Below are positions 39,501 to 51,600 of a DNA stretch of 64,000 bases, one piece after another. How positions within the stretch are numbered: position 1 is the first letter of the stretch; each line of letters begins with the position of its first letter. Below the pieces are notes generated by a model, which saw nothing but the letters and a program-made list of their open reading frames with translations, was not told the origin of the DNA and did not search any database. Source of the stretch: Spirometra erinaceieuropaei (taxonomy: Eukaryota; Platyhelminthes; Cestoda; Diphyllobothriidea; Diphyllobothriidae); contig CACRXP010000426.1 in assembly GCA_902702965.1 (NCBI GenBank), forward strand, positions 463,363-527,362. Direction: 5' to 3'. The position numbers and the translations under genes are program-made.

Positions 39501-42500
39501 TATGTTTTCTCTGGTGTCTTTCAACGAGTTCAGACGCAGTTGCGATGAAAGTGAGGGTTCTCCAAGTATTTGCTTTGGCGCCCGCTTGGAACTATCTAGG
39601 TCCTTCTATTTTAACTCTTGTTTTTTATGCATAGACATACGAAATCTTTAGGGTGATCACTCCGGGAAACTAATCAAACAGCTTGGTGAATAAAGCTCTT
39701 GAAAGTGCTCCGTTTGTGAGCGATTTGGTTGTTGTTGTCGTAGTGTAAAATGAGTACTGCATAAAATAATCATTTTGATATTTGCTTATGTAGTCAGCCT
39801 CGTTATTCTGGGGGAGAGGGGTTACGGACGCTGTTATCCGGGAAATTCTGAAATCAGAGAATACTTTGCACGCCACTGGTGATTAGTTTTACCACCCCAT
39901 TTAATTGATCTTTTCGAAAAGAAAATGCGCTCCGGAATTTGATAGATGTAAATACTCCGACATCATAAATATTACGTATTTGCACCTTACCTACCATTTT
40001 AATCCAAAGGGTGGCTGTGCCACGTGTGGAGGAGTGCTTATATGCCAGCCTTTGTTACTTCAGTTATCAGCTCACACGCCCTTCCCCGTGAGTGTTTCGA
40101 GCCCTGCTTGCGCCCGCTTTACTACCTCAGTCCAGCGAGCGGCCAAGTGAACTTGCTAATGGAATTATTCCGACTGTGTGGATCTCCGCCGACCCCTCTA
40201 CAGTGGCCATACACTGCGAGTTACCACCTGGTACCCCCAGTGGCCTTCCAGTTGTGATCGCGCCCCATATCCTCTTAATCCAGCGGGTGGCTGTGTCGGA
40301 GGGGGATTTGTACATGCCACCTTCATGCACTTCCCTGCGCATGCTTCGAGCTCTGCTTAAGCTCTCTTTCCCTTTCTAATCCAGCGAGTGAATAAGTTGA
40401 GTATATTAATAAAAATTGTTTTAGTAAGCTAAACATATGGTATCAATAAAGTGAGGCCGCAGAACCAAACCTCGTCAAAACATGCGATTCTGCCTCACCT
40501 GCCGCTGACTGCTATGGCCTGCGCAGCCTTCAGATTTCGTTTTCGAAGCGCCATGGTAACAAAGTAGATACCGTTGAAGTCCGGTTCAATCTTTGCCCCT
40601 TTTTGCAGGAAGTATTCAAGGACAGCGCTGTGGTCCTTCTTCGCCGCGTAATGAAGCGCTGTCATCTGTTTAGTTAAGTAAAAAGTGAGAAAGTCTGTAA
40701 AACCAAATGCGGTGCTCACATGGGACGTTCGCCAACGCCTCCAGAAAAATTATTAGTGCAGAAGAACTTACAAAAATACCAGCCCCAGTGGACAGAATAT
40801 AGTTAAAAAGCGCCATAAGCGATGAATACGGATCGAATCCACGGCCCAAGCGAAAATAAAAGCTTTACTTGTTAGCCTTTTACAGAACATCTTAGAAGCT
40901 TCTACTCATTTTGTTCAACTAAAATGGATATCAAATAAATCGTCAGATTGCGGCCTGTAAGAGATTTAGCTGTCATTATCATTCTTTTAACGTCAACGAC
41001 GGCATCGCCATAGGAATATGCATTTTAAGTTGCAATTGTGAGGAAATGTATTTTTAATTACGAATTTTAACCGCCACTAATAGCGAGTCTCTTGTAGGGT
41101 CGCTGATAAACAAACCGACCTCGCCTTAGTTGGCCTTTATCCTTCGCTGCTCCGCCATATTCACTAACCCTCTAGGCATTGCGCTCAACCAGTCGTCTTT
41201 GCGTCCTGCTTCAACAAAGACTGTACAGTCGGCTGCTTCGTCCTGATTTCTGATGTCGGAACACGCTATCGTAGCGCATCAGATCAATGTCTGCCAAAAA
41301 ACTGACCAATGAGTTCATCTTTCACATCTGATGTGCATTCAACTGATGGGACTGTCGTATCCAGCCAGGCGTGTTCATTGAGGATGAATGTAATTTATCT
41401 CATCCCAAGCTATGCATGGTTTGGGGTGATGAATCCTACGACTAATGTTTCCTACTTAGTTGACGAATTTGAATATGAAAAGTTTATACAGTTGTACCGT
41501 CTCGCAAGTGCGACCGTTCGTTTGTCCATTGTATAGACGCTTTTGCGTGGCCTGAGAACCATTCGTGGCTGCTTTTGACCTCTTTTCACCTTCCTGCTTT
41601 GCTTTTTCCTAACGTTTCCATGTTTCCCTTTTCGTCAAGTATTTTCCTTTTTTAATGTGTTCCCTGCTGTTTTCGCTGAGTACCTGTTAGATTTATGGTC
41701 ATCGTTCTGATGCGTTGTGGGCAGTTCGGCCGTCGCCGACTGCAATGGCCATAGTGCGCTCCGCACCAAGTTGGGCTCAGGGATATGGACTTTCGCGTGA
41801 ATTATTCTACAATGCTAGCAGACTTGCACTGCATCTACCACTCTCTTTCTTTTTGACCCATCTGAACCCGGTGACATGACAGAGTCAATAGGATCGGAGG
41901 CGGGAATGGACACATTGGCTGACAAAACTAATCAGCTCGTCTACGCCTGCGACGCATGCCCCGCCCACGCACGATAGAGCGAGGCTTTCACGGAAGCAGG
42001 AGGGGGGCGGCCCAGATCGCAGCTGAATAGGGATGCCATAGAGAACAAATTGAGAAGTAGCCATCGTGGTCTGACTCCCCGTTCTGAGAAGGCCGAAGTA
42101 CCCCGTCAGTCGACAGCCTTCTAGGCCATGACGTCTAGCACACCATGATAGTTTAAAAGCTCGCCGGATTATTCATAGGGGAGAATGCACTTTTAGTTCA
42201 CCTGTCAACCGCCGCATCAATTTGCCTCCCCCCCATCTGACTTTACGAACCTTCTTAGCGGGGGACAGTCACGGCGCGGGACAATCGGGGCCGTCAGTCA
42301 TCTCCGGGGCCGACGGGGGCGATTCAGGTCACGGTGACATGCGGGTTGGATGCAGCCACACAGGCGTCATTGGCGGGTCGCGCACTGAACAAAGTGCGCC
42401 ATATAAGGGGAGCTGTGCGTAGGGCTTTCCAGGCTCTGAAGATGGGTAGACGAAGCAACTACTCGAAACGTCGGCCCTCCCATCTTTTGACACCAGGATG

Positions 42501-45500
42501 GTTTAAAAGCGCGCCAGATTATTTATAGTGGAGAATACGCGTTGAAAGCCGAGGGGCTGGAGTGGTCAGAGTCAGCCTCGCTCTCTCTTTCCCCCCCCCC
42601 CCCCAGACACAGGTAGGCTGTCCGACCCGGTTAGCCATGTGATGAGGAGGCCTGGTATGGGGGTTAGCGCGGCGTGGGCCTGCGCATAGGCTTGTTACTC
42701 CACTCCACGTGTGGCATCCGATACGGATGCGCAGCCTTAATAGCGCATACTATGCCCTAAGCCGGCCCTCCACGTTGGTCCGGGCAACCCCCGCGTGGGC
42801 TGTTGTGGGGAACATGGTGGACTGTAGATCTGCATCAGAAAGCACGTCCGAGCACGGGGGGATTACGGCCACTGCGCGTAAGCCATAGCAGCACAGTTTT
42901 CAAACGCAAATGTTGTCTTCGCTTGCATGGTTAGGGGTCAGTGACCGGTGAGCAGGAGGAAGTAGCCGTCAAAACTAGAACTCACCCCACGGAAGTCTTT
43001 TGCGTCGATTATTTGGGAGTTAGCTTCATATATCACACGGCAGGTCTCCAGACAGCCAGTTTTGGCTGCCCAATGCAGCGGCGTCCCACCCTTTTGGCAT
43101 CTGATAATGAAAAACAAGAAGATAGTAGGAAGAAAACGCCGAAAAAATAAAGCCAAAAAGAATGGCGAAAGTTCAAAAGACATCAAAAGAAAGACACCAT
43201 TTCGGTACGTCGTTTTTATAAAGCTCAAATGTACTGGAGCAAAATCTTTTACTTGAGGACAAGAGGGGGTTTTAGTAAAACAAACGAAATTAGAATTCCA
43301 ATACACGGTATGTCTCCCTGGCAGAATTTGGGTTCGTAATAAGTGTCAAATTATGAAGTAAAAACTCCCGGAAGTCGTTAAATCGGTTAAATATCCATTA
43401 TTTTCTGATACTATTTGAAACTTAAATGTGAATTTTACAGACGGAATTTGCGTCTCATGAAAAACCCAAACGTCCCACCTCCCAAACTACAAATGAATGT
43501 TATATCACCGAATGGAAATAATTAACCTGAACATTTTCATATGTACCGCCCATGTAATTTCCGTATTCATCGAGACAGAAACGATGGAATGCTTAATTTC
43601 GTACGGCCGACGACGACTCGCTCCTATTTAGCATGATCGGGAGTTAGAGTCCGTCGCATGATCGGAAATTTCCATCTACATGGATTTCCTATTTATCATG
43701 GTCCGCAAAGAGCATCAGAAAAAACTGAAAAGTATTCATCACTCATTGCTGGAATGTTGGTCTGCAATCCGCATTTGAACTGAGTTCGAGTTCACGGTCA
43801 GTAAAAATGTCAGACGAACAGGTGGTTGACGAGATTTTGTAATCAATTACACTTCAAGAACGAAGTGTTCAGGCAACTGTAATGACATGAGACGACTTCA
43901 CTTATTCGACCCAGAAACCGATGAGGGGAAAAATAAGCCGTATTTATTTTTCGAGGTGAGTAATTCTTACCATAACCGGACAAACTCTGTTCAAATATTT
44001 GTAGCAGACGCCCAAATGATAAGTATCTTGTATAATCCGTCCACTGATCAGCGGCCTTTTGAAAGATCCACGTCTTACACAAGGGCTTCACACTCCATCC
44101 AACACTGTACTCACTCTCTTTTGCAGTGGACTTGACTCTCATAGTCCGCCAGGATTGGAGAGGGCAGAGAGAGGGTGAGTTCGCTATAGTTTGACCCCGG
44201 TACTTAGTTCCTGCATTACAAACAAATAGGCGGCCTTTTATATTAGTTCCATGTCGCATGATCAGTAACATTGTTGGGGCTCCCTTTTAATGTTGTCTTT
44301 GGGACACTTTCACCAATGTGATGTCCGCGACCCCTCACCGTGATCTCCTACGCGTGAAACAGCATGAATCAAATCGTGTGGAGTATGTGTGGACAGATAA
44401 TGTTTTACTGTCAACAACCATCACACTAATCCCCTTCAGTCGTCTCGAACCTGTTTTTTCATAGGAACCTGACAGACGGATGAAGAGTGAACAGAGGTGG
44501 ATGTCATGCAGGTAGTCCTTTTTTAAATAAGTAGCTGACATCCTCAAACAACTTAGAATTGCGTGGCATATTTATGACAAAATGGAGTACTAGGTGGCAA
44601 GTGAGACGAAATAGGCCATGTTGTTGGATGTTTCTGGATCATACCCGGACTCCTAATCAGAGACGAGGGGGGTGGGATTAACAGGCTTATGCAGTGGGGC
44701 GATTCAGTTCCCGAAAATGGCGTTCTGCCGACGGCGTCTCGTGTCTAGTGGTTGGCCGCCTCAGTTAAATATGCGCGCTCAACACTCGGTGGCCGGTGAT
44801 TGGAGCGCGGCGTGTCAACCAATAAGAACCGCATCCTGTAAACAGTGTAACACCTTCGCGTCCTACTCTATCCACTCGTCTCTGCTGAGAGGTTCCGGTG
44901 AGGGAATAACTGCGGTGCATAACTCCCGCACGAAAGCAGTTCTGTACATTTCTTCCCCGGCAGTTATTTGCATATTTACATAAAATTAATCTAGCTTCTG
45001 CTCCCCTTCCATATAGTAAGAGAATACAAGCACTTTGATAAACGTCTCGCAAACGTAGAAAGTACCTTTAATGTTGGAAGTTAAAGTAGGCGCATTGATG
45101 GGTACTGACGGGCTGCCTACTAACAAGTTACTTTCTCGAATTCCATGTTTGTCGATCGAGTACGTTTTGTTCGCAGTTTCCTTGACTCCTCCTTACGCGT
45201 ATGAAACTTGCTTTGTGGACTTGGAACAGCCTTGAGTAGCCATAAAGTTCACCTACAAGACAGGTCTTCTGCTGAAATCTATAAGGATCAGCGATGCCCA
45301 AAAGATGGCTGAAATTTACGTTTAGAGTTAACTGTAGTGCGGACGCGCCTTCGTCTCCCGCTTGCCATTGGCAAATTGGTAGGTAGAAGCACGCAGACCG
45401 GCCCTCAAGGACTCAGGTAAAAGGGAATTCCAATGAGTTAGCATTTTGAAATACTTACTACAACTTGACTCGCAGCCCCGAAGATTTAGTCACCAAGCCA

Positions 45501-45577
45501 TTCGACAGTTTTGCGAGTAGTCAATAATAGCATTGGTCTTATTAATGACATTGTCACTAGTAATGCTGCAACCACCT

Positions 45578-45631
<54 letters not shown>

Positions 45632-45632
45632 T

Positions 45633-45680
<48 letters not shown>

Positions 45681-48600
45681 CACCACCATTAATACAATAT
45701 CTCAATGCTTTTACTGCTAATATGACTACCAGTGCAAGTATGTTTGCTATCTCGCGAAGTGCTAACCGAAATTTTGAAAGTTGCCTTCAATCCAAAAATA
45801 ATATTTAATTAGGGTCGTCACATTAATTATCCTTTAGCGTAATGCTAAGGTAATTCAGTCAAATCGAGATGCGGGTTTTCGAATCAGCTTCTAGGTCTTA
45901 TGCAAAAACAACACTGCAAGAATTGCAATTTAAATGGCATGCATTTTCTACATTAAGTTCCAATGTCCTTATAAATTCAAATAAGTGATGTGGAAATCAT
46001 GCACTAAAATATTCTTTCTTGTTCTTACTTGATAGCAAATCACGTCTTCAGTTTTCCAACTGGAAAAGAGAGTATGCAGTTGGTTGGCTAACTCATGAAG
46101 TGTCAGCCGAAATTCCCAAATGCGTTTTCGTTTCGGAAAAATAACTAAGTAGGGTTCTCAAAAACTCATTATGCAGCGTGGTTCTATAAGAATTCTGTTA
46201 CAAACAGTTCGAAAAAACTTGTTTCCGGTTGCATATAAAAACTATACTCTTTAAAAAATAACTACTCATTTAGCATGCACTTTTCTCATTTATGTTGGAT
46301 GCTGTTAAAAATTCAATTATGTTTCGTGAAAAACATGTATAAAAGTATTCATTCACTTGCTCATTTGGTATAAAATGGCGTCTTCTTCCAATATGATACT
46401 CGTAGGAAGAGTATAATTTAGCCTTAACAAAGTTTCTGATTGTGAGATTTTATAAGATCGTGAAATGATCATTCACGAAACTTCATGCCCATGCAGTTAC
46501 CACTGTGGCTTGTAAAGTTAACAATATGGCTTAAATCCACTGCCAAGTTTTATAAAATCCATGTGGTCTCCTCTCAATACCGTAGAGAAATGTATGGTTT
46601 TCCGTACGCGCAAAATATACGGCTTATAGATCTGAAAGCCTGAATACAAGTATAATGGCAGGTCAGGGTTTAAAATTATTCGGGAGTTGGAAAAGTGTTT
46701 AAAACGCTTATTATATTTTTCCTTTGAGTATGAAATTTAAAGGAAACGTAACCTTTTACAGAATAAGTGGAAAAATGAATATTTTTATGTGTTTTTTATG
46801 AAATATAAATGAATGTTGAAGGACCTCGAAAGTCAATAAGAAAAATGTATGTCACATAAGTAATCATTTTTTACAGAGTATGGTTTTTGCCTGTAGTCGG
46901 AAAGAAGTTCTTTCGAAAGCCGACATCCTGAGGTAAATGAAATATTATAGAACTACGCTGCATCATGATTTGTCTGACAAGCTCACTTGATTAATTTTTC
47001 CGAAAAAACGCATTTTCTAGTGTTGGTTGACATTTCATGCGTTAGCCCACCTGCTGTAAGTCGTTAAGCCAATCTTTTTCAATTCCCGAATAATCCATTG
47101 CCCCATCCGCTGCCATACTTGCATCCAGGTTTCCAAACTACCTGCTGTGAATATATCGTTAACGGGACGTCACAGATCTCTTTTCCCTTTTAGGACGTTG
47201 TCATATTGGCCTCATACAATTGTGCAGTAGATGTTGATCAGGTGGTATACTTTAAAAGTGGCATTACTTAAGCTGCTGCTGTGCTTCTGTATTAATGGAC
47301 ATTTCACAGTCTTAGAAGAATATTTTTGTGCATTTTTTCTAAATGAACTGTATAGATTCATAAGGGCACATATAGTCAATAGGGGAAAAACCGTACTACA
47401 TGGGTAATTATTTTTACAGGAGTGCATTTTCTGTAGACGGTCGGAAAACAGCGCATTCGAAATCCACCATCCTGGCTGGGCTGAAAAATCTTAGGATTGT
47501 TCTGCATAATATTCAGTATTATAACATTGTCTAGCATATTCAAGTTAAATTAATCTAGTTTTGCCTCCTTTCCATTGGTTAACAGAATTCAAGCACTTTA
47601 TCACGTGTCTCGGAAATGCAGACACCGCATTGCATGTCCCAAGTTAAAGTTTGCGCATTTTTGGTTGCCGACGACTGGCCTGACAACCAATAAAGTTCGC
47701 AAATTCGACGTTTTACGATCGAGTACGTTTTGCCCATACTCCCCTTGATTCCTACTGACACGAACAAAATTCCTTTTGTAGAGGTCACCTACAGAACAAA
47801 TCTTTTGCTGAAGTCGACGAGGATTATCGATATGCCCAGGTCAGTTGAGCCTTACATATGGATTTGAATAAAGTGCGGACGCATCTTCATTTTCCGCATG
47901 CCGCAGACATGTGGGTTGGCTATTCCACACGAACCAGTCTTAACTTATCCACATAGAGGGAGTTTCCATTCGAAAGGAACAACTACGATTTGGATCACAG
48001 CCCTGAGGAAGTTACGTATCAAGTCACCGGTAGTAGCACTGCCTTTAATGATGCTGCTATCATTGGTACCGTTGCGACCACTACTAGTTCGAACATCATT
48101 GCCGACTATTTCCGCTGTGTGCTCTACAGAAAGATGAGATCAGGCACGGTGACTTGTGCATGAATGACTTTATGGCGATAGTAAACTTGCGCGGAATCTG
48201 CCGCACTCCTTCCCCCCTCGCTCACGTGAGCCTGCTATCAAGGCTAAGTCAGGGGGACCGGAGGCGGGACCAGGAGTAGGTGGCTGGCGCGGCCGCACCT
48301 GCACCTGGGCGTACCACCACACCCCTGGTGAACATCAAACACCTGACCAGGATTTTAACCAAAAAATGTGGGTCAGAAAGAGAAGGATAAGACAAGTAAC
48401 TGGGCGACCATGCACGCGACCTGTATACCCAGCGGGAGCGCAAGCGCATTTACTGGCAGGGAACAAGGTGCCAGTGCACAGCAAACTGCATAGATCATGG
48501 TTTGCCGAATCATGGCATGGCAGATGCACGCAGTCCTTAAATCCTTGCCAGATTCACTGGTTCTTCTACCGCCACCATTACGAATGCCTTCCACTTCTAT

Positions 48601-51600
48601 TACGACAACCGCTGCAAGTACTACCTGCATTATTACTTCAATACTGCTTAGACTATTGTTGTCTTCGCCGCCGCCGCTGCTGCTGCCACAACAAACACAT
48701 TCAAACCAAAGTAGTTGGTACACATCAACAACAGGTCCGCGACCAGACCTTCTGAAACTGCTGCCCTTGGCGATGAGCAGACTGACGATTCGAGCATGTC
48801 CATTGAGGGCAGCAATGTGTAGAGGAAGACGGCCCCTGTCGTCGGGCGTGTTCATTGCCCAGAGACCGTGAGCTGTGCGCAGGAGACTCTCGCAGGTCTT
48901 CAGACAGCCCTTGTGAGCGGCCAAATGCAGTGGCGTCTCCCGTTCATTGTTCTGAGCGGTGCAGCTGGCACCCAGATCGACGAGCTCCACTGTGAGGCTG
49001 AGTTGACAATCTTTCGTGGCGTAGTGGAGGGCTGTGCAACCGAATTCATCCTTCTCCTCAAGCAGTAAAGGGAAAAGGCCATGCTGTTGGCGCGTCGGGG
49101 TTGTGGCAGTGGTGGGGTGAAAAAGAGAAAGGAGGATGATGAGGTTGAATGGCTTTCAGGTTTTATTGTCCAGACATCTTTCTATGCGCATGTGTATGGG
49201 CCAACTTCTAACCAGATGATTAATACGCGGCTGCAGCAAGTGAAGTCAAAGAAAGGGTGGCTCTACTTGAGGAATGCAATTTAAATGAACCTAGAACACT
49301 CAGTGAGCGAGAATTGATGTTAAGATGATCTGACATCACTTCACTGGAGATTTTCCGTTCACAAATTGCGATAATGTAATTAGTTTTGACGCGGCTACAT
49401 TCTGAATAAGTCATGCTTACCATCATCCACCGCCTACCTTCTAAAATATTCCCTGATGAGAGACTTCCCGAGGCGCGTGTACTCAGATAATCCAGGAGTA
49501 CCATCATATCGAGGTGACATTCATCAGTCTGTATGGCATCTTGCCTGCTATGAACTCAGATTTGGAAATGGCGTTTCCCTCTGATTATAATAAATGGACA
49601 ACGGATCAAATGAATCCTAGATCCATAGGGAACCGTTGCATTTAAAACCACTGCACGAGTTTCGTGTGTCCTTCATGGTGTTTCTCAACTTTTGACAGTC
49701 AACGGGCGGAGATATTGCCTTGCGTTATTTCCATTAAAACTCTTTTTCTAAAAAAACCTTCCTGCTAGTGGTGGAAGGAAGCAGTTTCATGAAGTTGCAG
49801 TCATTAACACCATTTTCGGTATCCCTTTCCCTCGAAATGTTACGGCATTTTGCTGGCTTGGGATATTGAGATCGTGTTTTTTTGCAGTTCTATTTATCCC
49901 CAGGACTGGGTACAAGTGTGAGACTGGACTAACGTTTGAAGTTAGCTCAACTTGTTGAATATCTGTAAAACACCCAAATTTGAAAAATTCCAAGATTCTC
50001 GATCGTCATGCTAATTTCATGCGCATGCTTTCATGAGTTCGAATCCTGCTGAGGTCAGTAAGTTTTTCACATATTTACCCCTTGGGCTTATTTATTTATT
50101 AATCATAAAAATAATAGTCCTTCGAATGAGAGGGGAAATTGTGGCCCGACGTTCAAGACGACTGAGGTCTACCGGCAACTTATAAAGTCAGCGGTTTGCA
50201 CTTTTCAATGACTTACAACACCAATGTCGACAGCGGTTATGCAGCTTCAGTCAGTCTAATTTCATTGTGCTTGTCTGCAATGATGCTGGAACTCCCCGTG
50301 GACAAGAAGTCAATACGAATGCTGGAACGAGAGCTTCATTAGCCTGCCGTTTCGGATTCTCACCGAATCCATCACCAGAGTCAGTATTTATAGGGTTACT
50401 TGCTATGTCATTGTAAGCTTTTATGCATTAACTGCTCCCGAATGAATTGCAAACACTTGCGCGTGATGTAATAAGGGCCTGATTGACCTATGCGACCTTA
50501 CGCTCTAAAATGCAATACTAAACGTACTGATGTTGTTCCTCTATAAACAACTGTGAAGGGACCCATCATCACGTGCTCACCGTTACTTCCGAACATGTGG
50601 CAAGATAATCTTTGTGCAGCTCACTTACTGCTTAAAGGTAATTTAGAATCGGAAGTGGATGAACCTCAGCAATGTAAACAATGTGACACCATTTATACAA
50701 TCATTCATCTACTCATTCATGATCATAGAACATGACCTAACATTAAGCACTGATAGCGGAAACTGCTGCAACATAGAGGGCCGCTCTAAAACAACGCACG
50801 ACTTTGTCCCCGAACATTCTGGGTTGCTTTTACGGAGAAAACTCCTTTTTATCAACAAAAAAATGGTATACCTACGATTACAGTTTCTGATTCTATTTAA
50901 ATTTATTAATCCCTGACCAGTCTTATAACATATGAACGTATTATGAACGTATTATTATTACGTCCCTACAACACACCTCAACTCTTAGTCTGGCGATTCA
51001 TCGATGCCTACATTTGTTCTCTTATCTTATATTGCTCTCCTGTCATTTTTCCTGCATTGCTCAAAAAAGATCTTTTAATTTTAAAATGAGTCCTCCAAAT
51101 GTTCTCTTATGCCGCTGGTGTTTCACATCTATTTTAGTCGATGTTATCCTGCAACGACACTTCAATTCGGTCAAGCAATTTGCTGGTCGGATTATATATG
51201 AAGTTGTCCATCCCATGCATTCCGATCTTATTTCTGTTAAGCCTTCCCTCCCGATGCGCCGCGGCTACCGATTAATCACTTGTCGCACATCGGCATATCA
51301 AGATTCTGTATTACCATTTCTGGCGCGCTATCTGACGTGTGAAAAGATTGAAATACAGAAGCTAAGACTTGAACTCTCCCCATAATACTCGTTCCTTTTA
51401 TGTTAAACTTTTTGACTCTTGAGTAATCTATTAGCTTTTTTACTGCCCACAGTGAAAAGAGTCAATTTTTGCGGAAAATTTTGAATTTAGGATTTAACAA
51501 TTTAGCGTATTCCTCTCTCTCTTATGAAATTTATAATTCGGGTGGCGTCTGTATCGGCGAAAGCAAGCTTGATCTCCTTTGCTTAAAGCAATCGTATCTC

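Noticed and set aside
43843..44271. 142-codon minus-strand open frame
   Set aside because: No recognisable domain, no good splice sites at sensible positions and no continuity with the TRPA1 frame; probably chance.
45486..45808. Open frames rich in Val, Ser, Thr or Leu over the ACT repeat
   Set aside because: Low-complexity translations of a microsatellite in four frames, without splice sites or start context.
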